NCBI GenBank assembly: GCA_041167675.1
Contig: JBEEIB010000475.1
Coordinates: 55,049 to 119,048, forward strand
Reading direction: 5' to 3'
Source: DASTDH01 sp041167675
Lineage (GTDB): Bacteria > Verrucomicrobiota > Verrucomicrobiia > Chthoniobacterales > JAFAMB01
DNA: 64,000 bases
The translations under genes were made by a program, and so were the position numbers. Positions 26,892 through 35,119 of this stretch are shown in pieces. Position 1 is the first letter of the stretch; each line of letters starts with the position of its first letter. Below the pieces are notes generated by a model. It was not told the origin of the DNA and ran no database searches. It worked only from the letters and a program-made list of their open reading frames with translations.

Positions 26892-27779
26892 ATGGCCACG
26901 CTCCAGAACAGAATCGCAATCGTTTACGACTACGATCAGACGCTGAGCCCTGCGTACATGCAAGACGATGTGATTTTTCCCGCGTTTGGCATTAACGCGG
27001 AGAAATTCTGGGATCGTTGCGCGGAACTAGTGCAGACCCAAGGCTTTGATCAGGAACTCGCGTATATGAAATGTCTTCTCGATTATCTCGCGATGGATCG
27101 ACCAACCAATGAACAACTTCGCGAACTTGGCGCCAAGATGCAGCTTTACAATGGTTTGCCTGGAATGTTCAAGGAATTCGCCTCGGGATTATTGTCAGCG
27201 GATCATTTGGCATCTGGAATTCTGGTGGAGCATTACGTCGTTTCGTCCGGATTGAAGATTTTGATTGAGGGCAGCAAGATTCGTCCTTATCTACGGGCGG
27301 TGTTTGGCTGCGAGTACGCCGAGGACCCCGAAGGCCGGATCACTTTTCCGAAAAGGGTCATCAGCCATACGCAGAAAACGCAGTATCTTTTTCGAATCAA
27401 CAAAGGTTTGCTCGACCTGTCTCAGGACGTTAACGACCACATGCCCGACGATATTCGCCCGATTCCATTTTCGAACATGGTCTATGTCGGAGACGGGCCA
27501 ACCGATGTTCCTTGCTTTACCATTATTAAAAAAAACGGTGGCCAAGCGATCGCTGTTTACAATCCCGATGACGAAGGACGATCGAGTTTTCGGAAGTGCT
27601 TCGATCTGGCGACGCGAGCGGAACGCGTACGGCATATCGCTCCCGCTGACTATCGAACCAACAGCCATCTCCGGCTTTTGCTAGAAGAGATGGTGCGTGA
27701 GATTGCCGATCGAATGCTCGCTCAACAAAAGGCCGCCAGCGAAGTCGGTCTGGTGAGGGCGCCGAGACACGCCGTCTAA
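26892..27779 (+). CDS. HAD-superfamily phosphatase-like protein
   Basis: The protein has 295 residues. The first HAD motif is IVYDYDQTLSP, with Asp13 and Asp15. 'HYVVSSGLKILIEGS' fits motif II (Ser), and 'MVYVGDGPTDVPCFTIIKKNGGQAIAVYNP' (about residues 197-226) gives motif IV with the GDGxxD acids and the typical final strand. A helical cap with 'GINAEKFWDRCAELV' lies between motifs I and II. The long cap and overall layout resemble the phosphoserine-phosphatase-like branch. The substrate is unknown. A hairpin with a T-run follows the stop codon. Confidence 0.8.
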   Translation: MATLQNRIAIVYDYDQTLSPAYMQDDVIFPAFGINAEKFWDRCAELVQTQGFDQELAYMKCLLDYLAMDRPTNEQLRELGAKMQLYNGLPGMFKEFASGLLSADHLASGILVEHYVVSSGLKILIEGSKIRPYLRAVFGCEYAEDPEGRITFPKRVISHTQKTQYLFRINKGLLDLSQDVNDHMPDDIRPIPFSNMVYVGDGPTDVPCFTIIKKNGGQAIAVYNPDDEGRSSFRKCFDLATRAERVRHIAPADYRTNSHLRLLLEEMVREIADRMLAQQKAASEVGLVRAPRHAV

Positions 27780-27785
27780 CCTAGC

Positions 27786-27815
27786 AACGGTATCTGCGGG
27801 AACCGTTCATTTTTT
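27786..27815 (+). terminator. Rho-independent terminator of the HAD gene
   Basis: AACGGT (27786-27791) pairs with ACCGTT (27802-27807) across a 10-base loop. CA and then a run of six T (27810-27815) follow. It sits 7 bp after the stop codon. Confidence 0.6.
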
Positions 27816-27832
27816 CGGAAGAAGACCGGGCT

Positions 27833-29587
27833 TTAGACACTGCTCTTTCGCTTATAAGAAATTACCTTCTCGATTTGGCCAAGCGGCAGACAGTTGATGA
27901 CGTCCTCTCGCCGCAGCCAGCCTTTTCTGGCGATCTGCACCCCAAACCAGAGATCTTCGAGTCCCACTATCGAATGAGCATCCGGATTAATCGAACAAGA
28001 AACCCCTTTGGATTTTGCTAAGCGCCAAAAACGCCAATCCATATCCAGTCGCCGCGGATTGGCATTTAACTCTATGATGGTCTTGGTTCGGGCGGCAGCT
28101 TCGATAATTGCGGGAAGATCGATTTCCGACGCGTCCCGTGAGAGAAGCAAACGTCCGGTCGGGTGACCTAGCATTGTGACAAATCGGTTCTCCATCGCCC
28201 GAATCATCCGGTCGGTCATCTCCTTTTTCGGCAAAGTCATGACCGAGTGGACACTCGCCACGACGAAATCGAGCTGACTCAAAACTTCGTCCGCAAAATC
28301 GAGCGTGCCGTCTCTCAGAATATCACATTCGACCCCGGCAAAAATCTTGAAGTCACCGCCAAAGCTTTGATTCAATTCTTTGATCCTGGCCACCTGCTGC
28401 ACGAGTTGTTTCTCCTCCAAACCGTGAGCCTGAAATGAACTCTTGCTATGGTCAGCGATGCCTAAGTACTGCAAACCGAGTTCGCGCGCCGCGTTAGCCA
28501 TTTCTTCCAACGAGTTTCGACCATCACTCGCGTGCGTATGGCTGTGAAACGTCCCGCGCAGATTACTCCACTCGATCAGCCGCGGCAGTTCATCTCGTTC
28601 CGCCACTTCGATCTCGCCGTTAGCTTCCCGCAGCTCAGGCGGAACAAAGGATAAGCCAAGCGCCTGGTAAAGTTCCTCCTCCGTCCGGATCGGTGGAATC
28701 GCCTCGGGCTCCTTTTTCGCTCCTGGGTCTGGACCGAGGCGATACTCGTTAAGCGTCCAGCCGTGTTGCAGTGCCCTGCCACGAAGAGCCACGTTATGTT
28801 CTTTGCTGCCGGTAAAGTAAGCTAAAGCAAATGGAAACTCGTGATTCGCGACCACGCGCAAGTCGGCTTGCATACTGTTCTTCAGGATCACACTGGTTTT
28901 CGTTTCTCCTTTCGCCAAGATCCGTTCGATCAAACGCGAAGTGACGAAATGCTCGGTGATCCGAGCCGGTTCTTTGGTCGCGACCAGCAGATCAAGATCT
29001 CCAATTGTCTCTTTGACTCGGCGCAAGCTGCCAGCCGCACTGATTTGTGAAACGTCCGGATGATCCTTAAAATGGGCGATCAACTGATTTGCCATTAGGC
29101 TGGCTTCGGATAGCAAGTACCTTCCCGCCCGTTTTGTTCGCCGCTCGATTGACCGCAACAAATTTTCGGCAGTCTTGGCACCAAAACCCGCTAATTCTGC
29201 GACCCGACCATCACGACAGGCTCCCTCCAGATCGGCAATGCTTTTTACTTGCAGTTTCTCCCAGAGTACTTTGATTTTTTTACCGGCCAGCCCCTGTACC
29301 TCGAATAGTTCAAATAAAGATTCCGGGAAATCAGATCGCAGTTTTTCAAAATACTCCAACTTCCCGGTCAAAGCGTACTCCGAGATCTTTTTGGCAATCG
29401 CCTCACCAATTCCGGCTAGGTCTTGCAATCCGTTCTCTTCAACCAGGTTCGGGAAATTCCCGGAATAAGTCTCCAGCGCTCGAGCAGCATTGGTGTAAGC
29501 TCGAATCTTGAAAGGATTCTCTCCCTTCAATTCCAGCAATTGGGCGATCGTCTCCAAAAGATCGATTGTCTGTTCCTTAGTCACCAT
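27833..29587 (-). CDS. polX: DNA polymerase/3'-5' exonuclease PolX with PHP domain
   Basis: The protein has 584 residues. The N-terminal 8-kDa helix-hairpin-helix region (about 1-150) includes 'LAGIGEAIAKKI' and 'LAGFGAKTAENLL'. The nucleotidyltransferase core has 'AAGSLRRVKETIGDLDLL', with G186-S187 and the catalytic Asp197 and Asp199, and a third acid in 'ADLRVV' (Asp242). The C-terminal PHP domain begins at 'TFHSHTHASDGRN' (His348, His350) and includes 'LGIADHS', 'GVECDI', 'GHPTGR' and 'NPDAH' metal-binding blocks. This is the bacterial PolX used in base-excision repair. It is the last gene of a purK-DUF192-polX run, beginning 4 bp after the DUF192 stop. Confidence 0.95.
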   Translation of the reverse strand: MVTKEQTIDLLETIAQLLELKGENPFKIRAYTNAARALETYSGNFPNLVEENGLQDLAGIGEAIAKKISEYALTGKLEYFEKLRSDFPESLFELFEVQGLAGKKIKVLWEKLQVKSIADLEGACRDGRVAELAGFGAKTAENLLRSIERRTKRAGRYLLSEASLMANQLIAHFKDHPDVSQISAAGSLRRVKETIGDLDLLVATKEPARITEHFVTSRLIERILAKGETKTSVILKNSMQADLRVVANHEFPFALAYFTGSKEHNVALRGRALQHGWTLNEYRLGPDPGAKKEPEAIPPIRTEEELYQALGLSFVPPELREANGEIEVAERDELPRLIEWSNLRGTFHSHTHASDGRNSLEEMANAARELGLQYLGIADHSKSSFQAHGLEEKQLVQQVARIKELNQSFGGDFKIFAGVECDILRDGTLDFADEVLSQLDFVVASVHSVMTLPKKEMTDRMIRAMENRFVTMLGHPTGRLLLSRDASEIDLPAIIEAAARTKTIIELNANPRRLDMDWRFWRLAKSKGVSCSINPDAHSIVGLEDLWFGVQIARKGWLRREDVINCLPLGQIEKVISYKRKSSV

Positions 29588-29591
29588 GATT

Positions 29592-30044
29592 CTATCTCGA
29601 CGGAATACCCTCGACTTTTGCGCCAGGTTTCACTTGATGTCGATCGAACCATCCTGCATTCACTTCGATGGCATAGCTAATTTTATCCGAGCGACTCTGG
29701 ATCAGTGTCTCGTCATACGGTCGCATCGACTTTTCTTCGCTAATCACTCGGTCACTCTCTAAAAAGGCGATTGAAAGGGGAATCTTTGTGTTTTTCATCC
29801 AAAAGGAAACTTGCCGTGGTCCGTCGAATATGAAAAGCATGCCACGGTCTTCAGAGAGAGAATCGCGGAACATCAGACCCATTGCCCGCGATTGTTCGTC
29901 CTCGGCCACCTCGGCCTTCATTGTCACGCCCCCGACTACCAGGTCCACCGTGCGCAATCCAAACGGATCATTCGTTTTCGCGGAATTACATCCCGCGAAG
30001 AACACTCCGAGAAGGAGACAGAGTAAGGGCTTAAAGCGAGGCAC
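29592..30044 (-). CDS. DUF192 lipoprotein
   Basis: The protein has 150 residues from a GTG. The N terminus 'LLCLLLGVFFAGCNSAK' is a lipoprotein signal with Cys19 in the lipobox FAGC. The rest is the DUF192 fold: 'VEVAEDEQSRAMGLMFRDSL'-like start, 'MLFIFDGPRQVSFWMKNTKIPLSIAFL' (given as the block around residues 70-96) and a C-terminal 'YAIEVNAGWFDRHQVKPGAKV'. The biochemical role of DUF192 is unknown. It overlaps purK by 14 bp and precedes polX by 4 bp, so it belongs to that operon, which tells nothing clear about its job. Confidence 0.88.
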   Translation of the reverse strand: MPRFKPLLCLLLGVFFAGCNSAKTNDPFGLRTVDLVVGGVTMKAEVAEDEQSRAMGLMFRDSLSEDRGMLFIFDGPRQVSFWMKNTKIPLSIAFLESDRVISEEKSMRPYDETLIQSRSDKISYAIEVNAGWFDRHQVKPGAKVEGIPSR

Positions 30045-31185
30045 GGCGAATTTCCGATTTAATGTTCATAGCGATTTTAAACGCTTCCTCCAGCGTCGGA
30101 CCAAGCACGCAGTAATGACCCATCTTGCGGCCGACCCTTCCTTCCAACTTACCGTACAAATGCAGTTTGGTTCGCGGTTGAGCCAAAATCGGCGACCAAT
30201 CGGGAGGTACACCATCGCTCCAAAGGTCGCCCAGTAGATTCACCATGACGGTCGGCACAAGCAATTCAGGTGATCCAAATGGATGCCCACAGACTGCGCG
30301 CAGTTGCTGTTCAAACTGACTAGTGATGCATGCATCAAACGTGTAATGGCCGGAATTGTGCGGCCGTGGGGCCAATTCATTAACCAGCAATCTCCCTTCG
30401 GTCGTGACGAAGAACTCCACTGCAATCAGCCCGACAACGTCCAGATCTGTTGCTATTGATCGCGCGACCTCGGACGCCTCTCGTTGAATTCGATCGGGAA
30501 CCCGAGCCGGAATGACCGAATAGTCGAGGATATGGCGCGAATGAACGTTCTCCGCCGCCGGGAAAGTGCAAAGCGCACCGTCTGCACCGCGAGCAGCTAT
30601 CACGGATATTTCAGATTGAAAGTTAACCCAGCCTTCCAGAACCGCCTTGCCGCCAAGATATGGCGTGAAATCGGCCTCAGCTGCCCTCGCGATTTTTTGT
30701 TGTCCTTTGCCATCGTAGCCAAAATCGGCGGTTTTCAATACGGCCGGATAACCGACTTCATCCAGAGCAATCCTCAGTTCGTCTTCGTTTCCGACGACCC
30801 GAAAGGGCGCAATCGGATAACCCTTCGCGCGCAGAAAAGTTTTTTCGCGCTCTCGGTTCTGGCAAATATGGAGGACTTCCGATCGAGGATGAATCGGCTT
30901 CTTAGTGGCGATCCAATCGAGGACTCCGGCCGGAATGTTTTCGAACTCAAAAGTGATGACGTCGACCGAGTCGACAAACTCAGCAATTGCAGCTTCATTC
31001 GTATACGACCCAGTGAATTCGCGGTCGGAAATTTGCCCGGCCGGGCTATCCGGCGAAGCCTCATAGGTATGCACCCGATAACCGAGGCGACGGGCGGCAA
31101 TTCCAAACATTCTGCCAAGCTGACCGCCCCCGAGCACTCCGATGGTCGCACCTGGTGCAATTCGCTCAATCATCTCAGGACTCAT
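30031..31185 (-). CDS. purK: 5-(carboxyamino)imidazole ribonucleotide synthase
   Basis: The protein has 384 residues from the ATG at 31185. PurK couples ATP and bicarbonate to AIR in purine synthesis. 'TIGVLGGGQLGRM' starts the N-terminal Rossmann-like domain. The ATP-grasp core holds 'YPAVLKTADFGYDGKGQ' and 'LVNELAPRPHNSGHYT', the family hallmark. A TTG at 31209 would add 8 residues. No good ribosome-binding site marks either start. The partner purE is not in the window. It is the first gene of the purK-DUF192-polX operon. Confidence 0.95.
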   Translation of the reverse strand: MSPEMIERIAPGATIGVLGGGQLGRMFGIAARRLGYRVHTYEASPDSPAGQISDREFTGSYTNEAAIAEFVDSVDVITFEFENIPAGVLDWIATKKPIHPRSEVLHICQNREREKTFLRAKGYPIAPFRVVGNEDELRIALDEVGYPAVLKTADFGYDGKGQQKIARAAEADFTPYLGGKAVLEGWVNFQSEISVIAARGADGALCTFPAAENVHSRHILDYSVIPARVPDRIQREASEVARSIATDLDVVGLIAVEFFVTTEGRLLVNELAPRPHNSGHYTFDACITSQFEQQLRAVCGHPFGSPELLVPTVMVNLLGDLWSDGVPPDWSPILAQPRTKLHLYGKLEGRVGRKMGHYCVLGPTLEEAFKIAMNIKSEIRRASL

Positions 31186-31350
31186 GGGGGAAGAGCCGGC
31201 TGAACACAATGAAAAGTTTAGTAGGCCATCCGACGTGACCCCGGCAGGCTAGGTGTGAGGGCGCGACGGCGCTCATCACTCCATCACTCCACGTCCCGTT
31301 TTGCTCCTCCATATTGCTTCTTTTCGCAGTTCATGCTTAAAGGAGGCACC

Positions 31351-31869
31351 ATGTTGTCCGAGTGGCAGATCAAATCACGCGCGCATGCGTGCGCCCGAAC
31401 CCATGCCCCGTTTTCTGAGGGCGACGCCATTTACACGCTGCTTTTTCGTGACGAGTCCGGTTTTCGTCGTGAAGATATTTCTGAAGAGGCATGGCAGTCA
31501 TGCCAGGAGAGCGTCCAACCCTTTTCCTTCTGGAAATCTTCCTACGAAAATCCGCCGCCGCCACCGCCTGAACCGCTCCCGAAGGAATCGGTGGAAACGC
31601 ACCTGCGACAACTCATTCAGGAGGACCAACCCGAGAAGACCAACGCCCGCTATATATTGGCTCTCATGCTGGAACGGAAGAAGACCTTGAAGCAAGTCGA
31701 TGTGCGAGAAACCGGCGACGAGCGCATCTTGATCTACGAACACGCAAAAACCGGCGAGGTTTTTCTCATTTTAGATCCCGAACTCCGGCTCGATCAACTT
31801 GATGCAGTCCAAACCGAGGTGTATGCGTTCCTTTCGCCTCCGAATCAAACTCTGCAGCCGGAGCAATGA
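31351..31869 (+). CDS. Conserved protein of unknown function
   Basis: The protein has 172 residues. The start at 31351 is set by a strong AAAGGAGG site 5 bases upstream. Upstream in-frame codons have no such support. It begins 'MLSEWQIKSRAHACARTHAPF' (first 20 residues), then 'EGDAIYTLLFRDESGFRREDISEEAW'. This reads like a zinc-ribbon family in which a second Cys pair is missing. A Pro-rich stretch (PPPPPP, about 75-80) divides it from a helical C-terminal half. I do not recognise a function. It is divergent from purK. Confidence 0.75.
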   Translation: MLSEWQIKSRAHACARTHAPFSEGDAIYTLLFRDESGFRREDISEEAWQSCQESVQPFSFWKSSYENPPPPPPEPLPKESVETHLRQLIQEDQPEKTNARYILALMLERKKTLKQVDVRETGDERILIYEHAKTGEVFLILDPELRLDQLDAVQTEVYAFLSPPNQTLQPEQ

Positions 31870-31936
31870 ATCCTCATGAGATTGAGCAAATTTCGTCGAG
31901 CATTGCGTCCGAGTGATTGTCCAATAGATTAAAAAT

Positions 31937-32677
31937 ATGCCGTCCAGTAATCCTGTCTTGAATCAATCCACGTTCGACACCCCGGTGACGGGCGCTGATG
32001 TCCGGCCAATGACGCTGGAAGGCGTGGTACAACGAACGCTTTTGTTTTTATTGCTCGCCATTGGCTCGGCCGCAGCCACTTGGGTCTTTCTGCAAACCCA
32101 CGAAACGGCAATTGTGCCCTGCCTGATGATCGGCACAGTCGGCGGACTGGTTGCAGCCCTGGGCGCGGCGTTTCTCAAGCGATCCGTTCCCATCACCGGT
32201 ACGATCTACGTGCTCTTTGAGGGGTTGGTGCTCGGCTCAATCACGCTTTATTTTGAGCGATCATTCCCCGGGATCGCGTTACAAGCTGTCTGCCTAACCT
32301 TTGGCATCGCGTTTGCATTGCTTGCGGCCTATCAATGCGGCTGGATCAAGGTCTCGCAGACCTTCCGGTCAATTGTGATTTGCGCAACTGGAGGCATTTG
32401 CCTGTTCTACATCATCAGCCTGCTTTGCCGGACGCTGTTCCACTTTTCAATTCCGCTGATTTACAGCTCCGGACCGGTCGGTATCATCTTTAGTCTCTTT
32501 GTCGTTGGACTGGCCGCGATGAACCTTGTGCTTGATTTCGAATTCGTAGCGACCGGAGTCGCCAATCGCGCCCCGAAATGGATGGAGTGGTACGCTGCTT
32601 TTTCATTAATGGTGACGCTCATTTGGCTCTATCTGGAGATCCTGCGACTTCTTTCGAAGTTATCGCGAAACAGATGA
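31937..32677 (+). CDS. Bax inhibitor-1/YccA-family membrane protein
   Basis: The protein has 246 residues with about seven membrane helices. The N terminus 'MPSSNPVLNQSTFDTP' followed by 'RPMTLEGVVQRTLLFLLLAIGSAAATW' and the C-terminal 'DFEFVATGVANRAPKWMEWYAAFSLMVTLIWLYLEILRLL' (approximate residues 200-239) are typical of the bacterial YccA/BI-1 branch with short soluble tails. BI-1 proteins are pH-sensitive calcium-leak channels. In bacteria the physiological role is unclear. The gene is single and convergent with fur. Confidence 0.9.
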   Translation: MPSSNPVLNQSTFDTPVTGADVRPMTLEGVVQRTLLFLLLAIGSAAATWVFLQTHETAIVPCLMIGTVGGLVAALGAAFLKRSVPITGTIYVLFEGLVLGSITLYFERSFPGIALQAVCLTFGIAFALLAAYQCGWIKVSQTFRSIVICATGGICLFYIISLLCRTLFHFSIPLIYSSGPVGIIFSLFVVGLAAMNLVLDFEFVATGVANRAPKWMEWYAAFSLMVTLIWLYLEILRLLSKLSRNR

Positions 32678-32812
32678 GGGAGAGCAGGGCGAAACCCGAC
32701 TCCGCCGGACTGTGAGCCTTTGCGCTGTACGAGCACTTTCTTCCGGCCGTTTGTAGCGCCCGGAAACGCCCAATCTCACAATCTTTCGTCAGGGTAAAGA
32801 AATCACCCGTCC

Positions 32813-33421
32813 CTAATTCGATCCTGTCGACGCGTGGGCCGCGCTCTCAAGCGCGTCTTTCCTCGCGCATCGGCCCTTCTCCAAGAGCTCGAGACAGGCA
32901 GCTTCAACGCGAACGGCTAACTTCAGCGGCTTGAAACCCAGGCTGTTCGCCAAGAAGCGTTCACGCAACGTGATGCACTCATCCTGAACTTGAAGTACTT
33001 GATGACAATCGCTGCAAACAATGTGAAATGCCGCTGGCGATTGTTCCCGATTGACTTCGTAGTACCGATGCTCGCGGTTTAGTTCGACTTCCCGAATCAG
33101 CCGGCTATCGAGGAGCATCGGTAACGTGCGGTAAACCGTGGCTAGCGAAATCAGTCGATCAATTTTTCGCGCTGCGGAAAGCAGATCCTCGGCATTGAAT
33201 GGTTCAGAAAACGAAATAGCGGCGCGAACAATCACTTCTCGCGGCTTCGTGACTCGGAATCCGCTCTCTCGGAGGTAGACCAGGGCTTCCTGGAAAAGCG
33301 CGTCAGGATGCTTTGGCGTTCGTGCCGAGCCACCAAGCGGCACCGGGGGCCCCGGCCGTCGCACCGGGAAAACACCAGGGGATAGTCTGTGCATCGCACA
33401 CTCTGTACGCTCAAAAGTCAT
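32813..33421 (-). CDS. Fur-family metal-responsive transcriptional regulator
   Basis: The protein has 202 residues. The start at 33421 is supported by an AGGAGGAG sequence just upstream. A winged helix at about 45-118 includes 'GFRVTKPREVIVRAA', 'AEDLLSAARKIDRLISLATVYRTL', then 'EHRYYEV'. The dimerisation domain has 'FHIVCSDCHQV' with C136-x2-C139. The second Cys pair is C176-x8-C185 instead of the usual CxxC, which could alter the structural zinc site. An N-terminal extension of about 40 residues, rich in Pro and Arg, is unusual for Fur. The metal sensed (iron, zinc or peroxide-type) cannot be decided. Confidence 0.88.
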   Translation of the reverse strand: MTFERTECAMHRLSPGVFPVRRPGPPVPLGGSARTPKHPDALFQEALVYLRESGFRVTKPREVIVRAAISFSEPFNAEDLLSAARKIDRLISLATVYRTLPMLLDSRLIREVELNREHRYYEVNREQSPAAFHIVCSDCHQVLQVQDECITLRERFLANSLGFKPLKLAVRVEAACLELLEKGRCARKDALESAAHASTGSN

Positions 33422-33722
33422 ACGCTCCTCCTAACCTGCCATCCCGACCACATTACTCATCTATGCACTCGAAGCACGCCAAACGCAAACCAATGCGCCG
33501 GAGGCTTTTGAAATCGATCGGCACTTCTCCATGGCGACAAAGTCCGGCTTTGCAGAGCCGACGCGTGGCCGCCCTCGGTTTTTTTTCTCCAAATCATCTC
33601 GGGAGGGGCGCCAAGGTCCGGCGACCACCCCAATGAGTCCCCGCCTCCCCGGTCACGGCTCCCGGTCACAGCTCCTTAAGAACCTTAACCCCCTTGCCGA
33701 TTCGTTGTCGAACACATTGGAG
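33422..33722. repeat. Spacer with GC-rich palindrome and 13-bp tandem repeat
   Basis: The 300 bp between fur and the end of ftsZ hold no convincing gene. A CGGCT-ttgcag-AGCCG hairpin lies near 33547-33562 and is followed by GACGCGTGGCCGCC and a run of eight T near 33577. A tandem repeat CCCGGTCACGGCT / CCCGGTCACAGCT lies at 33648-33660 and 33661-33673. The element looks like an interspersed palindromic repeat. Confidence 0.45.
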
Positions 33723-35114
33723 CTACCGAAATTTGTGCTTCCGCAAAAATGTCGGTACGTCAAGATCTTGCCCGTCTACAATGGTTGGCTCGCTCTTATC
33801 GAAGCGGCCACGGGAAACTGGTTCAAAAGGAAGAACCTCCTGCTTCGCTTCGACGTTCTTCGCCGCCGGCGCGCGAGAAGCGGGCTTGGGGGCCTCTTCT
33901 TTCGACGGCGGAGGAGGCGTACTTTCCTTTTCTTGAATCGGCTCCCTTTCGGGGGGACTAAACCTTTGATCCATCTCTGGCAGCAGAGCATCTGAATGGC
34001 TTGGGTCTGGCCCTGGAGGTTCGGCTGGTTTAGAACTTGGGACCAACTGGTCAGCGCCGGCGACAACTTCTGGTTGTCTGTCCGAGATCCGTTCGCTCAA
34101 AGCGGCTTGAGGCAAGAGCGACGGCTCCGGTTTAACCGGGCTCCCCAACGAACTGATAATACTTACCGAAAGTCGCTGCCCCATCTCTGGATCCACTGAG
34201 ATACCCATAAAGAGTTTGGTGCGATCATTGATGTGCCGATTTAATTCCTCCATGATGATCTGCACTTCGCCGAGTGTAACGTTGCTGCCGCCGCGAATGT
34301 AGATGATCGCGTGATACGAATCGTGGAGCATTTCTCCGCGGTTCATCAATGGATTTCTCAACGCCAGAGCCAATGCTTCGTGCGCCCGATTTTCACCAAC
34401 CGCTTCGCCGAATCCGAAAAGGCCACGGGAATCCCTGCCGCGCAGCACGGCCCGGACATCATCAAAACCCATCTTTAGCAGCCCGGGTCGGCGGAGAATA
34501 GCGACGATTGCGCGGATACATCGGCTGATTGTTAGGTCGGCCGCGGCAAATGCTTCGTGGATACCCATCCGCGGCAGCGCGATTTCCGCCATGCGATCAT
34601 TCTCAAAGCAGATGACTGCATCGGCGCTGGTACCTAGCTGCTCTAGACTGGCCGTCGCTTGCGCGCATCGTCGTCGCCCTTCAAAAGTGAATGGCAGAGC
34701 CGCAATTACTAAGACCAATGCTTTTTCTTCTTTGGCCAGCTCAACAACCCATGGAGTTGCTCCCGAACCGGTTCCTCCGCCCAGCCCGGCGCAAACGATA
34801 ATCACATCTCCACCTTGAACCGCCTGGCGAACTTCTTCAGTAGCTTCTTCCGCCGCCGCCAACCCGAGTTCCGGATCACCGCCCGAACCGAGACCACGCG
34901 TGAGGGTTCGACCCAGTTGCACCTTGTGGGTGGCAACCGATCCGGCAAGCGATTGCACGTCGGTGTTGATTGCAATCAGTTGGATTTCCTCAGATCCATC
35001 GAGAACCATCCGATCCAGGATGCTGGATCCTGCGCCTCCGATACCAACTACTTTGATACTGATCGGTGGCACCGCCTCCTCATCCCGATCATACTGACGA
35101 TTGAGCTGGACCAT
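33723..35114 (-). CDS. ftsZ: Cell division protein FtsZ (divergent)
   Basis: The protein has 463 residues. FtsZ is the tubulin-like GTPase that forms the Z ring. The GTP loop GGGTGSG is at 112-118, and the T1 loop reads 'GIGGAGSSI', with Ser where Asn is usual. The T7 synergy loop is 'LLKMGFDDVRAV' near 212-222. Compared with the E. coli NVDFADVR segment, Asn207 is replaced by Lys and Asp209 by Gly, while Asp212 is kept. A long Pro/Glu/Lys-rich linker (about 335-445) ends with 'DLDVPTFLRKHKFR', the conserved C-terminal peptide that binds FtsA. The gene starts 5 bp after ftsA and ends the cluster. Confidence 0.95.
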   Translation of the reverse strand: MVQLNRQYDRDEEAVPPISIKVVGIGGAGSSILDRMVLDGSEEIQLIAINTDVQSLAGSVATHKVQLGRTLTRGLGSGGDPELGLAAAEEATEEVRQAVQGGDVIIVCAGLGGGTGSGATPWVVELAKEEKALVLVIAALPFTFEGRRRCAQATASLEQLGTSADAVICFENDRMAEIALPRMGIHEAFAAADLTISRCIRAIVAILRRPGLLKMGFDDVRAVLRGRDSRGLFGFGEAVGENRAHEALALALRNPLMNRGEMLHDSYHAIIYIRGGSNVTLGEVQIIMEELNRHINDRTKLFMGISVDPEMGQRLSVSIISSLGSPVKPEPSLLPQAALSERISDRQPEVVAGADQLVPSSKPAEPPGPDPSHSDALLPEMDQRFSPPEREPIQEKESTPPPPSKEEAPKPASRAPAAKNVEAKQEVLPFEPVSRGRFDKSEPTIVDGQDLDVPTFLRKHKFR

Positions 35115-35119
35115 ATTCT

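Noticed and set aside
33457..33669. 70-residue minus-strand reading frame between fur and ftsZ
   Set aside because: It crosses the palindrome and tandem repeat and has composition unlike a protein.
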